Below the pieces are notes generated by a model that made no database searches, was not told where the DNA came from, and was given only the letters and a program-made list of their open reading frames with translations. The position numbers and the translations under genes were made by a program. A stretch of 64,000 nt of DNA from Variovorax sp. 770b2 (GTDB lineage Bacteria > Pseudomonadota > Gammaproteobacteria > Burkholderiales > Burkholderiaceae_C), in the NCBI RefSeq assembly GCF_900115685.1, contig NZ_FOXJ01000001.1, positions 963,796 to 1,027,795 of the forward strand, given 5' to 3'. Shown here piece by piece: positions 38,504-47,164 of the stretch. The number at the start of each line of letters is the position of its first letter. Positions within the stretch are counted from its first letter, which is position 1.

Positions 38504-39547
38504 ATGCACGCCGCACGCCATGTCTTTTTCGTTGCCGCGCTGCTGGGCGCATTCGCCGGCGCCGCGCAGGCCGACACCTCCGTGCCCAAGCAGGACCTGA
38601 AGGGCCTGGGCGATCCGGCCGGGCTCAAGCGCTTCGCGGGCGCGGTGCTGGTGTACCGCGACGACGTGGCTTACGACGAGGTCAGGCTGCCCGTCGGCAA
38701 GGCCGTCTACAAGGACGACAAGGTCGCCGCCGCGCGCACTCTGGATCGCGCGGGCCAGCGCACCGCGCTGCAATACCTCACGCCGCCCGACCGCAGCGCG
38801 CTGGAGGTGCTGCGCAACTACCAGCAGGAGCAGAAGGGCGCCGGCTTCGAGACGGTGTTCGAGTGCGCCGGCGAAGCCTGCGGCGACAGCCGCGACATCG
38901 ACAAGACCAGCCTCTCGGCATTGGTGCTGCCCGACACCTGGTGGAGCAAGGCCGGCGACAACACGCCCGCGGCCTGCGGCGCCGGGCATTTCGTCTCCGA
39001 CTTCCGCTATGCCGTGCTCGACAACAAGGCGAGCGGCGCGGCCATCGCGTTGATGGTCTGGAAGCCGGGCGACGTGTCGGTGTACTGCGAAGAAAAAGAG
39101 TTCAAGAAGCGCATCAGCGTGCTGGTCGTCAAGGTCGAACCCAAGGCGCGCGAGCAGAAGATGGAAACGCTCTCGGCCTCCGAGCTCGGCAAGAGCCTGG
39201 ACGCCAACGGCAAGGTCGCGGTCTACGGCATCCTGTTCGACACCGCCAAGGCCGACATCAAGCCCGAGAGCAAGGCCTCGCTCGAGCAGATCGGCGCGCT
39301 GCTCAAGCAGCAGGCCGCGCTCAAGCTGCACGTGGTGGGCCACACCGACAACGCGGGGGCGCTGCCGGCGAACCTGGATCTCAGCAAGCGCCGCGCCGAT
39401 GCCGTGTCGGCCGTGCTCGCGAAGGACTACGGCATTGCGCGCGACCGCCTCACCGCCAACGGCGTGGCGAGCCTGGCGCCGGTGGCCTCGAACGCCAGCG
39501 AGGCCGGCAAGGCGAAGAACCGGCGCGTGGAGCTGGTGCTGCAGTAG
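38504..39547 (+). CDS. OmpA-family protein with N-terminal DUF4892-like domain
   Basis: The 347-residue product has a signal peptide (AARHVFFVAALLGAFAGAAQA), a middle domain with RFAGAVLVYRDDVAYDEVRLP and DTWWSKAGDNTPAAC that matches the DUF4892 layout, and a C-terminal OmpA/MotB peptidoglycan-binding domain (GILFDTAKADIKPESKASLE, VVGHTDNAGALPANLDLSKR, NRRVELVL). The Asp and Arg that contact diaminopimelate are in these motifs. It probably links the outer membrane or a periplasmic partner to the wall. Confidence 0.9.
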   Translation: MHAARHVFFVAALLGAFAGAAQADTSVPKQDLKGLGDPAGLKRFAGAVLVYRDDVAYDEVRLPVGKAVYKDDKVAAARTLDRAGQRTALQYLTPPDRSALEVLRNYQQEQKGAGFETVFECAGEACGDSRDIDKTSLSALVLPDTWWSKAGDNTPAACGAGHFVSDFRYAVLDNKASGAAIALMVWKPGDVSVYCEEKEFKKRISVLVVKVEPKAREQKMETLSASELGKSLDANGKVAVYGILFDTAKADIKPESKASLEQIGALLKQQAALKLHVVGHTDNAGALPANLDLSKRRADAVSAVLAKDYGIARDRLTANGVASLAPVASNASEAGKAKNRRVELVLQ

Positions 39548-39664
39548 CCCGCACCACGCCGCGGAGAGCCAGATTCCGCAAGCCGCCGCCCCGGCGGCGC
39601 GCGTAGCATGCGCCATGGCAGCGCTCGTCCTTGCCGCTGCAGCAACGATCCAAGGAGACCCACC

Positions 39665-40567
39665 ATGTTCGAAGCTTCCCTGATGAGCGGCCAGCGCATC
39701 CTCGTGACCGGCGGCGGCACGGGCCTGGGCCGTGCGATGGCCGAGCGATTCCTCGGCCTGGGCGCCGACATCGCCATCTGCGGGCGGCGCCAGTCGGTCT
39801 GCGAGGAAACGGCGGCCGAGTGGCGCCAGCAGTTCCCGGGACGGCGCATCGACACCTTCGGCGTGGACATCCGCATCGCGCAGCAGGTCGACGACATGGT
39901 CCAGAGCCTGTTCGACAGCGGCGGCCTCACCGGCCTCATCAACAACGCGGCGGGCAATTTCGTGGCGCCGACCGAGAGCCTTTCGCCACGCGCCTTCGAT
40001 GCGATCGCGAACATCGTCTTCCACGGCAGCTTCTACGTGACGCAGGCGGTGGGCAAGCGCTGGGTGGCCGAGGCCAGGTCGGGCAAGTGGAAGCCGGGCG
40101 ATGCCTTCCGCAGCGTGATGAGCATCATCGTGACCTGGGTGGACAACGGCAGTCCCTACGTCGTGCCCTCGGCCATGAGCAAGGCCGGCATCGAGGTGAT
40201 GACCAAGTCGCTGGCGGTGGAGTGGGCGCGGCACGGCATCCGCCTGAATGCCGTGGGCCCCGGCGAGATTCCCACCGAGGGCATGAGCAAGCGCCTGAAC
40301 CCGGGCGAGGAGCCCGGCGCGCGCACCAAGGAGATGAGCCCGATGGGGCGCACCGGCCGCATGAGCGAGCTGCAGAACATCGCCGCCTTCCTGATGGCGC
40401 CCGGCCAGTGCGACTGGCTCACGGGCCAGAGCATCATGATGGACGGCGGCAACGCGCTGGCCAACGGCGGCAACTTCTACGAGCTGCGCCAGTGGAGCGA
40501 CACCGACTGGAAGGACGCGCGCGAACGCATCGAGGCGCAGAACCAGAAGGACAAGGCGCAGCGCTGA
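39665..40567 (+). CDS. 2,4-dienoyl-CoA-reductase-like SDR
   Basis: The 300-residue SDR has TGGGTGLGRAMAERF (cofactor loop), NNAAGNF and a C-terminal LTGQSIMMDGGNAL. The usual YxxxK of the family is SAMSKAGIEVMTKSLAVEW: Tyr is replaced by Ser and Lys is kept. This matches 2,4-dienoyl-CoA reductases, which use a different proton source, so it probably reduces dienoyl-CoA in unsaturated fatty acid breakdown. GGAGAC precedes the ATG. It is followed by an oppositely oriented Lrp-type gene. Confidence 0.85.
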   Translation: MFEASLMSGQRILVTGGGTGLGRAMAERFLGLGADIAICGRRQSVCEETAAEWRQQFPGRRIDTFGVDIRIAQQVDDMVQSLFDSGGLTGLINNAAGNFVAPTESLSPRAFDAIANIVFHGSFYVTQAVGKRWVAEARSGKWKPGDAFRSVMSIIVTWVDNGSPYVVPSAMSKAGIEVMTKSLAVEWARHGIRLNAVGPGEIPTEGMSKRLNPGEEPGARTKEMSPMGRTGRMSELQNIAAFLMAPGQCDWLTGQSIMMDGGNALANGGNFYELRQWSDTDWKDARERIEAQNQKDKAQR

Positions 40568-40589
40568 GCGCGCCGCTGTCGGCCTCTTC

Positions 40590-41063
40590 CTATTTCTTCG
40601 GCGGCTTCGCCGCGTGCACGGTGACGTGTTTCTGCACGGGGCTGGACAGCACCAGCGAGGTGGTCACCGCGCCGTCCACCGCCAGCGCATCGACCACGCG
40701 CTGCAGGTCGGCCGGCTCGGCGATCGCGCAGCGCACGAAGAAGCAGTCTTCGCCGGTCACGCGGTCGGCGCTCAGCACCTCGGGCATGGCGTCGAACAGC
40801 TTCAGGTACTTGGCGATGCCCGCATGCGTGGTGTCGATGCGGATGATGGCCTGCAGCCCCACGCCCAGCGCCCGCAGGTTGACGCGGGCGCCATAGCCTT
40901 CGATCACGCCGGCGTCCTCGAGCTTGCGCACGCGCTCGCTCATCGCGGGCTGCGAGAGGCCGATGCGCTTGCCCAGCGCGGCCAGGCTCTGGCGCGCATC
41001 GGTCTGCAGGGCTTCCAGGATCAGGCGGTCCTTCTTGTCGATGTTCATCATGGTGTGTTTCAT
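40590..41063 (-). CDS. Lrp/AsnC-family transcriptional regulator
   Basis: The 157-residue product has the Lrp winged helix (DRLILEALQTDARQSLAALGKRIGLSQPAMSERVRKLE) and the RAM effector domain (IRIDTTHAGIAKYLKLFDAM, DCFFVRCAIAEPADLQRVVD). Start ATG 41063 precedes two further in-frame ATGs at 41051 and 41048, and the HTH begins shortly after the last of them; none has a clear ribosome site. Lrp proteins respond to amino acids or metabolites. It is divergent from a GST gene with 101 bases between starts and convergent with the SDR. Confidence 0.9.
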   Translation of the reverse strand: MKHTMMNIDKKDRLILEALQTDARQSLAALGKRIGLSQPAMSERVRKLEDAGVIEGYGARVNLRALGVGLQAIIRIDTTHAGIAKYLKLFDAMPEVLSADRVTGEDCFFVRCAIAEPADLQRVVDALAVDGAVTTSLVLSSPVQKHVTVHAAKPPKK

Positions 41064-41164
41064 GACCGATGGTTGATCGGTTTGCGGCCCTGATTTTCGA
41101 TGGGTTGCCATTCGGCGCCGGCGCAGCGACCGATATCGTGGCGCACACCTTCAGGAGAGAAACA

Positions 41165-41773
41165 ATGCAACTCGTCGGCATGCTCGATTCACCCTATGTG
41201 CGCCGCGTCGCCATCTCGCTGCGGCTGCTCGGCCTTGCGTTCGAGCACCGGCCGGTCTCGGTCTTCAGCACCTTCGAGCAGTTCCGCGCGATCAACCCGG
41301 TGGTCAAGGCGCCCACGCTGGTGTGCGACGACGGCACGGTGCTGATGGATTCCACCTTGATCATCGACTACGCACAAGTGCTGGCCGGGCGCAGCCTGAT
41401 GCCCGTCGATGGGGCCGGCCGGCTGCGCACCCTGCGCACGGTGGGCCTCGCGCTGGCGGCGTGCGAGAAGACCGTGCAGATCGTCTACGAACACAACCTG
41501 CGCCCGGCCGAGAAGCTGCACCAGCCGTGGCTGGATCGGATTCAGGGGCAGCTTGTGGCGGCGTACGCGACGCTCGAGCAGGAGGTGGCTGCGATGCCGC
41601 TGCCTGCCGAGGAATCGGCGATGACGCAGGCCGGTATTTCGTCGGCCGTCGCCTGGGCCTTCACGCAGCTGATGCTGCCCGAGGTCGTCGCGCCGGGCAG
41701 TTTCCCGGCGCTGGCGGCTTGCTCCGCGCGCGCAGAAAACCTGCCGGCGTTCCTGGCATCGCCCCAGGTCTGA
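41165..41773 (+). CDS. Glutathione S-transferase
   Basis: The 202-residue product has the N-terminal thioredoxin-like GST domain (MQLVGMLDSPYVRRVAISLRL with Ser in SPYVRR as the likely catalytic residue, KAPTLVCDDGTVLMDSTLII with the glutathione-binding D-S pair) and an all-helical C-terminal domain. AGGAG lies 8 bases ahead of the ATG. The gene diverges from the Lrp gene and converges with the DUF488 gene. Substrate cannot be inferred. Confidence 0.9.
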   Translation: MQLVGMLDSPYVRRVAISLRLLGLAFEHRPVSVFSTFEQFRAINPVVKAPTLVCDDGTVLMDSTLIIDYAQVLAGRSLMPVDGAGRLRTLRTVGLALAACEKTVQIVYEHNLRPAEKLHQPWLDRIQGQLVAAYATLEQEVAAMPLPAEESAMTQAGISSAVAWAFTQLMLPEVVAPGSFPALAACSARAENLPAFLASPQV

Positions 41774-41784
41774 TCCGGCCGCGC

Positions 41785-42183
41785 TCAGCTTTCGATAGCC
41801 GCGCCGCGCTCGGCCAGGAGGCCGCGCAGCAACGAGCGGTGGCAGCGCGCTTCGTCCTCGCAATAGCAGCCGACCGCCAGAGCGGTGCTGTGCGAAAGCG
41901 CGGCAAGCAGGTCGAGGCTGCGGCTCGCGTCGGCCTCGGCCATCTCGGCCTTGTACTTTCGCGCGAAGGCGTTCCAGTGCGCGGGCTCCCGTGTCGCCTG
42001 CGCCTCCTGGCCGAGCTTCATCGTCTGGGCGGACGGCGCGAGGTTGGGGTACCACACGTCGTACCAGTCCTGCGAGGCGAACTCGGTCTTCGGAACGCCG
42101 CGCGGCGGACGGCGCACGGTCCCCACGCGCAGGCCCTCGCCGGCTGCGCGCGGTGTGCCCAGGCGAACGATGCGGATGCTCAT
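41785..42183 (-). CDS. DUF488 family protein
   Basis: This 132-residue protein has the DUF488 marks: VRLGTPRAAGEGLRVGTVRR, FASQDWYDVWYPNLAPSAQT and, near the end, LAVGCYCEDEARCHRSLLRGLL, where the CxC and nearby C-H residues are conserved in the family. The function is unknown. ATG 42183 has AGGAGG at 8 bases and is preferred over the upstream frame. The gene converges with the GST gene, leaving 11 bases between stops. Confidence 0.87.
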   Translation of the reverse strand: MSIRIVRLGTPRAAGEGLRVGTVRRPPRGVPKTEFASQDWYDVWYPNLAPSAQTMKLGQEAQATREPAHWNAFARKYKAEMAEADASRSLDLLAALSHSTALAVGCYCEDEARCHRSLLRGLLAERGAAIES

Positions 42184-42260
42184 GGACAGGTCCTCCTTCT
42201 TGTCAATTTTCATCACGCCTTGCGTGACCCGCGACGCATGAAACTGCCGTGATCCAGTCG

Positions 42261-42352
42261 GGGGACACCGCGGAACCGGCTTTGCCGGGCCGCTGGTGTC
42301 GCCCCCTGGAAGGGGGTTGGCGAAGCGACGCGAAGTGCGCGAAGACTGGGGG
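42261..42352. repeat. REP-like dispersed hairpin repeat, copy 2 (inverted)
   Basis: The core at 42265-42299 is the exact reverse complement of 5821-5855; outside the core similarity continues with a few changes, including the CCCCCT/AGGGGG stem at 42303-42316. It lies in the gap behind the phoX-like gene. Two copies of the same 35-base hairpin in one window, in inverted orientation, point to a family of such elements in the genome. Confidence 0.85.
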
Positions 42353-42363
42353 CAAGTTTCATC

Positions 42364-44229
42364 CTAGGTGCCGACGATACCGCCGTCGCGGCGCCGGATC
42401 GCGAGCGTTGCCGAGCGCGGCCGCGCGCTGCCCGGCGTCGTGCCGTCGGGCCAGGCGCTGACGGGCGTGCCATTGCCGTCGTCGCGCGCCTCGCCCGGAT
42501 GCTGGATGTTCACGAACAGCGTGCGGCGGTCCGGCGTGACCACGCAGCCGGTGATTTCGCTGCCGCTCGGCCCGGTCAGGAAGCGCTTGATCCGGCCGGT
42601 GGCGGGGTCGGCGCACAGCATCTGGTTGTTGCCCAGCGACGCGTAGGCGGGCTTGCCGATCACCTGGCCGCTCATGTCGGTCTGGATCCAGAGCAGGCCG
42701 CCGCTGTCGAAGTGCAGGCCGTCGGGGCTGCCGAACATGTCGGCGTCGGCCGAGGGATAGCGCGCGCCGCTGCCCGCCTGCGCGGGGTCGCCGGCCAGCG
42801 CGAAGTGGTCCCAGGCGAAGCCGGTGCCCGCCGCGTCGCCGCCGTCCTCGCGCCAGCGCAGGATGCCGCCGAAGAGGTTGCCGGCGCGCGGATTGGCCGC
42901 ATCGGGCGCGGGCTTGCCGGCGTCGCCGCGCTGGCTGTTGTTGGTGAGGGTGACGTACACCTCGCCGCTGTGCGGATGCACGGCGATCCATTCGGGGCGG
43001 TCCATCTTCGTGCCGCCCACGATGTCGCCCGCCAGGCGCGCGTGGACCAGCACTTCGGCGGGGCCGGCAAAGCCGTTGGCTGCATCCAGGCCGTTGCGGC
43101 CGTGCACGAGCTCGAGCCACCGGCCGCGTCCACCGGCGTCGTAGCGCGCCACGTAGAGCGTGCCGTCGTCCAGCAGGTGGCGGTTGGCAGCGCGCGCGGC
43201 GGCGTCGGTGCCGGGGCGCACCTTCTCGCGGCTCACGAACTTGTAGATGTATTCGAAGCGCGCGTCGTCGCCCATGTAGACCACCACGCGGCCGTCCTTC
43301 GACATCGTGCAGGTGGCGCTCTCCTGGCGCTTGCGGCCAAGGGCCGTGCGCTTGACGGGCGTGGCGGTGGGATCGAACGGATCGATCTCGACCACCCAGC
43401 CGAAGCGATGCGGCTCGTTGGGATGGCGGGCGAGGTCGAAGCGCTCGTCGAAGCGCCAGTACTCGACCCATTGCGAACCGGGAACCGTGCCGTAGCGGCG
43501 CTGCGCATCCGTCAGGTCCGTCGCCGCTTCCTTCGGTCCGCCGAAGTAGCCGTGGAAGTTTTCTTCGCAGGTGAGGTACGTGCCCCAGGGCGTGACGCCC
43601 ATCGCGCAGTTGGCGAAGGTGCCGAACACCTGGTCGCCGGCCGGATTGGCGGTGGTGCGCATCAGCGGCGTGCCCGCGGCCGGGCCAGCGATACGCATGG
43701 GCGTGTTGCCGTGGATGCGGCGCGCGAAGGGGGAGGGCTGCACCTGCTGCCAGCCGGTGGCCGTGCGCCGCACCTCGATCACCGAGACGCCCATCGCGTG
43801 GAGCGACTTGCGCACCTTGTCCGCGTTCCACACCTTGACGCCGTCGGTGTGCAGCAGTTGTTCGTCGGTGTATTCGTGGTTCATCACGAGCAGGCCGCGC
43901 TCGCCGCCCTCGTCGAGCGCGAAGAAGTGCATGCCGTCGTGGTGCATGCCGGCCTGCACGGCCTGGTCGGCGGCGCTGTTGGAGCCATCTGCTGCGAAGG
44001 CCGGCATCCGGTCCGCGATGCCGGTGGGCGTGCCCCACGGATAGAGCACCTGCCATTCGTACCCGGGCGGCACGACGACGGTGTCGCGCAGGGACACGGA
44101 CACACCGGTGAACCCGGGCGCGTTGCCGCGCTGCGCCGCGGAAGGCAGCGCGCAGCCCTGGCCGAACAGCGCCACCACGGCGGCGGCCGAGCCCGATTGG
44201 AGAAGAAAGTGACGGCGGTCCAGTGGCAT
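42364..44229 (-). CDS. PhoX-like phosphatase (DUF839), Tat-exported
   Basis: The 621-residue protein opens MPLDRRHFLLQSGSAAAVVA, a Tat signal with twin Arg. The mature part is the DUF839/PhoX beta-propeller: LVMNHEYTDEQLL, GVTPWGTYLTCEENFHGYFGG, HRFGWVVEIDPFDPTATPVK, MGDDARFEYIYKF and SPDGLHFDSGGLLWIQTD. PhoX enzymes are calcium/iron-dependent alkaline phosphatases; the typical Glu/Asp ligands (CEEN, GDD) are present. Whether it is active on phosphate esters or belongs to the wider DUF839 group cannot be settled here. Start ATG 44229 is 111 bases from the divergent enoyl-CoA hydratase gene. Confidence 0.9.
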   Translation of the reverse strand: MPLDRRHFLLQSGSAAAVVALFGQGCALPSAAQRGNAPGFTGVSVSLRDTVVVPPGYEWQVLYPWGTPTGIADRMPAFAADGSNSAADQAVQAGMHHDGMHFFALDEGGERGLLVMNHEYTDEQLLHTDGVKVWNADKVRKSLHAMGVSVIEVRRTATGWQQVQPSPFARRIHGNTPMRIAGPAAGTPLMRTTANPAGDQVFGTFANCAMGVTPWGTYLTCEENFHGYFGGPKEAATDLTDAQRRYGTVPGSQWVEYWRFDERFDLARHPNEPHRFGWVVEIDPFDPTATPVKRTALGRKRQESATCTMSKDGRVVVYMGDDARFEYIYKFVSREKVRPGTDAAARAANRHLLDDGTLYVARYDAGGRGRWLELVHGRNGLDAANGFAGPAEVLVHARLAGDIVGGTKMDRPEWIAVHPHSGEVYVTLTNNSQRGDAGKPAPDAANPRAGNLFGGILRWREDGGDAAGTGFAWDHFALAGDPAQAGSGARYPSADADMFGSPDGLHFDSGGLLWIQTDMSGQVIGKPAYASLGNNQMLCADPATGRIKRFLTGPSGSEITGCVVTPDRRTLFVNIQHPGEARDDGNGTPVSAWPDGTTPGSARPRSATLAIRRRDGGIVGT

Positions 44230-44339
44230 GGCAGGGGTGTTGGATGGGCGACAGCCGCCATCATCGCCCAGGCGCCGCACCGGGCGATACTGGCCCAAAC
44301 CCCCAACGAACCCCCGACGAAACCCACAAGGAGACACGC

Positions 44340-45179
44340 ATGAGCGATCGCATCGAATGGACCCGCCACCCCGACGGCGTGGTGCAACTGCAGCTGGCGC
44401 GCGCCGACAAGATGAACGCGCTGGACCCCGCGATGTTCGACGCGCTGATCGAAGCGGGCGAAGCCCTGCGCAGCGACGCGGCGGTGCGCGCCGTGGTGAT
44501 TTCCGGCCGCGGCAAGGCGTTCTGTGCGGGGCTGGACATGGCTTCTTTCGAGCGCATGCAACAGGGTGCGGGTGCGGGTGACGGCGCCGGCGTGCTGGGC
44601 GGGGGCGCGGCAGGGGCCGATCTCGCAAAGCGCACCCACGGCATCTCCAACGCCGCGCAGCACGTCGCGATGGTCTGGCGCGACGTGCCGGTGCCGGTCA
44701 TCGCCGCGGTGCACGGCGTGGCTTTCGGCGGCGGCCTTCAGGTGGCGCTGGGCGCGGACATCCGCATCGTCGCACCCGACACCAAGCTGTCGGTGATGGA
44801 GATCAAGTGGGGCCTGGTGCCCGACATGGCCGGCATGGTGCTGATGCGCGAACTGGCGCGCAGCGACGTGGTGCGCGAGCTGACGTTCACCGGGCGCATC
44901 TTCACGGGCGAGGAGGCGCTCGAGATCGGCTTTGCCACGCGGCTCTCGGCCGAACCGCTGGCCGAGGCGCTGCAGATGGCGCACGAGATCGCCGCCAAGA
45001 GCCCCGACGCGATCCGGGCCGGCAAACGCCTGCTCAATGCGGCCATGTCGCAGGGCGCCGCCGAACTGCTGATGGCCGAATCGGTGGAGCAGAAAGCGCT
45101 CATCGGGAGCGCGAACCAGGCCGAAGCGGTGAAAGCCAACATCGAGCGCCGCGCGCCGCGCTTCGATCCGCCCGTTTGA
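44340..45179 (+). CDS. Enoyl-CoA hydratase/isomerase family protein
   Basis: The 279-residue crotonase has the oxyanion hole loops GRGKAFCAGLDMASF and HGVAFGGGLQVALGADIRIV, with LSVMEIKWGLVPDMAGM following. The second catalytic Glu of hydratases is replaced by Asp in PDMAGM, so isomerase or other crotonase activity is possible. A Gly/Ala-rich insert (GAGAGDGAGVLGGGAAGAD) sits near residues 80-100. AAGGAG lies in front of the ATG. The family is involved in fatty acid or aromatic-CoA breakdown; no pathway partner is adjacent. Confidence 0.88.
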   Translation: MSDRIEWTRHPDGVVQLQLARADKMNALDPAMFDALIEAGEALRSDAAVRAVVISGRGKAFCAGLDMASFERMQQGAGAGDGAGVLGGGAAGADLAKRTHGISNAAQHVAMVWRDVPVPVIAAVHGVAFGGGLQVALGADIRIVAPDTKLSVMEIKWGLVPDMAGMVLMRELARSDVVRELTFTGRIFTGEEALEIGFATRLSAEPLAEALQMAHEIAAKSPDAIRAGKRLLNAAMSQGAAELLMAESVEQKALIGSANQAEAVKANIERRAPRFDPPV

Positions 45180-45467
45180 CCCGGCAACCCCCGCCGCGTT
45201 GCAGCGCCAGCGCTTCGGAAAGAGGCGCGGGCGGGTCTTTTTCCGGTCGCTTTGCGCATTTCTGCCGTCGAAAGAATCAGCACTTAGCACACATTGGGTA
45301 TCTGTGTGTAAGAATTAAGTAGTTGTTTTATGGGAAGGATGGGCGGAAATGGAATCACTTTGTGTGCAGAAGGTCACGGCTGGCTTCGGAGTAGTCCCTT
45401 GGAAGGATGGCTCCTGAACGCACAGTCCTTAACAATCGAATGCTTTGCCTAGCGACGGCGATCCTGC
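45180..45467. other. 288-base AT-richer gap, probable promoter region
   Basis: From about 45280 to 45460 the base composition drops in GC compared with the flanks. TGTGTAAGAATTAAG (45302-45316) has the look of an extended -10 element, 150 bases before the next start. I found no hairpin with a T run and no riboswitch-like conserved core. Confidence 0.4.
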
Positions 45468-45782
45468 ATGTCGACGACCACGTTTTTTTGTAACCTCAGC
45501 GTGCCCATCCTGGTGGGCGAGGATCGCTACAAGTACGTCCCCATCGTTGGGGTTTTCCGCAGCATTCCATTCGATCAAGTCGACGAGTGGGTGATGCATC
45601 CCGACGGCGGACCGCGCAGCGATCGCGAACTCGCGGCCGAAGTGCTTGTGGAGATCAGGAAGCCCCTCGGCGCGAGCGGACGCACGGCGCCGCACGCCTT
45701 CGACGTGGCGGACATCCTGCAACTGGATCGCGCCGCTGCGATCGTTGTCTCCACCTTCCTGGCCGCGCTGCCTCGCGTCTGA
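45468..45782 (+). CDS. Hypothetical 104-residue protein
   Basis: The product reads MSTTTFFCNLSVPILVGEDR and continues to a short helical end (LDRAAAIVVSTFLAALPRV). It has no recognised domain. The opposite-strand gene ends 20 bases downstream. The coding-like third-position GC and the AT-rich upstream region support a real gene; the single Cys at position 8 and acidic centre (FDQVDEWVMHPDGG) are the only notable features. Confidence 0.6.
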   Translation: MSTTTFFCNLSVPILVGEDRYKYVPIVGVFRSIPFDQVDEWVMHPDGGPRSDRELAAEVLVEIRKPLGASGRTAPHAFDVADILQLDRAAAIVVSTFLAALPRV

Positions 45783-45801
45783 GGCCTATCTTCTTGCGGC
45801 G

Positions 45802-47079
45802 TCAGGCCGCAATCGCTCCCACTGCCCAGTAGAACGTCGGCCTCGCTCCATTGAGCAGGTGATCGCCGACCACGCGCCCCTTGTAGATCGTCGGGTTGTG
45901 CGACGCCAGCGTGCGCGCGTTGCGCCAGTGGCGGTCCAGCCGCCGGTCTTCCTGCAGCGCCGAGGCGCCGCCGATGTCGAAGAGCCGCGTGCCCGCCTGC
46001 AGCACCGCATCCACGATGCCGGCCTGCGCCTTGGCGGTGTTGAGCTCCACCTCGAAGAGCAGGCTCTCGGGAACGCTTTCGCCGCGCTGGCGGAAGCGAT
46101 CGACCTCGCCGAGCCCGCGCGCCACCGCCTGCACGGTCGAGGCCGCGATGAACGCGGTGCTCGCCAGCTGGCCGATGACCTGCTGCACCAGCGGATCTTC
46201 GCGCGGCGTGTCGCCGCTGCCGTGGCTGTAGACGCGCTTGCGCGGCTGCACGAAGGCGACCGCGTCGCGCACGATGGCGCGGGCGATGCCGGCCAGCGTG
46301 GCCAGGTGCGTGAGCTGGAAATGGGCGGTCAGCGGGGTCGGCTGGTCGCGCACGTAGAGCAGCACGTTCTCGGGCTTCACCCGCACGTTGCGAAAGCGCG
46401 TGGTGCCCGATGCGCTCAGCCGTTGGCCGAAGCCGCGCCAGTCGTCCACGCGTTCCACGCCATCGGCCTCCGAGGGCACGAGCGCGATCACGCGGTCGCT
46501 GCTGCCGTCGCCGCTCAGGCGCTGGGCCGAGACCGAGATCCAGTCGGCGTAGAGCGTGCCGGTGCTGTAGTACTTGTCGCCGTCGAGCCGCCACGCATCG
46601 CCGTCGCGCGACAGCGTGGTCTGCAATGCGCCGAGGGCGCCTTCGCCCAGTTCGGTGGTGGCGTTGCCGAAGATCACGCCTTCGGCCGCAAGCCGCATCC
46701 ACGGGCCGTGCAGCGCCGGGTCGATCTCCGCGAACAGCCGCTCGATGAAGCCGAAGTGCGCGCGCAGGATCTGCGGCAGGTTGGAATCGGCTTCGCCCAG
46801 TTCGATGAGCAGGTCGTACAGCTGCTCGACCGAGGCGCCCAGGCCGCCGTATTCGATGGGCACGCGCAGGGCGCCGAAGCGCTCGGCGTTGAGCCAGGCG
46901 ACCGGTTCGTAGGCCAGTTCGCGCTCGTTCTCGCGCTGCGCTGCATGCACGGCGATGCGATCGAAGATGGGGCGAAAACGCGCAAGGAGTTGCTGCGAGG
47001 AGGGCGCGGCCGGCGCCGCGGGCGCCGGGTCGGTGCGCGATGCAGGCGACGTGCGCGGTGTGTCTTGGAGGATTGCCAT
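45802..47079 (-). CDS. DszC/SfnB-like flavin-dependent acyl-CoA-dehydrogenase-fold protein
   Basis: The 425-residue protein has an acyl-CoA dehydrogenase fold: helical N-terminal part (FGALRVPIEYGGLGASVEQL), beta middle domain (YYSTGTLYADWISVSAQRLS, FRNVRVKPENVLL) and helical C-terminal part (GGASALQEDRRLDRHWRNAR, THNP-like SHNPTIYKGRVVGDHLLNG). This ending is typical of the DszC/SfnB group of monooxygenases and dehydrogenases linked to organosulfur use, which lack the catalytic Glu of true dehydrogenases. A low-complexity Pro/Ala stretch opens the protein. It fits the LLM flavin enzyme at 49412. Confidence 0.87.
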   Translation of the reverse strand: MAILQDTPRTSPASRTDPAPAAPAAPSSQQLLARFRPIFDRIAVHAAQRENERELAYEPVAWLNAERFGALRVPIEYGGLGASVEQLYDLLIELGEADSNLPQILRAHFGFIERLFAEIDPALHGPWMRLAAEGVIFGNATTELGEGALGALQTTLSRDGDAWRLDGDKYYSTGTLYADWISVSAQRLSGDGSSDRVIALVPSEADGVERVDDWRGFGQRLSASGTTRFRNVRVKPENVLLYVRDQPTPLTAHFQLTHLATLAGIARAIVRDAVAFVQPRKRVYSHGSGDTPREDPLVQQVIGQLASTAFIAASTVQAVARGLGEVDRFRQRGESVPESLLFEVELNTAKAQAGIVDAVLQAGTRLFDIGGASALQEDRRLDRHWRNARTLASHNPTIYKGRVVGDHLLNGARPTFYWAVGAIAA

Positions 47080-47164
47080 TGGCGCGGACTGTGCCCGGCT
47101 GCATCCGTCTTGGGAAATACGCTTTCCGAGTTTCCTTATGCCGCGCCCGCAACCGCCTTATCGG

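Noticed and set aside
45180..45467. Riboswitch or sRNA in the AT-richer gap
   Set aside because: No conserved core, strong stem or T-tract was found by eye.
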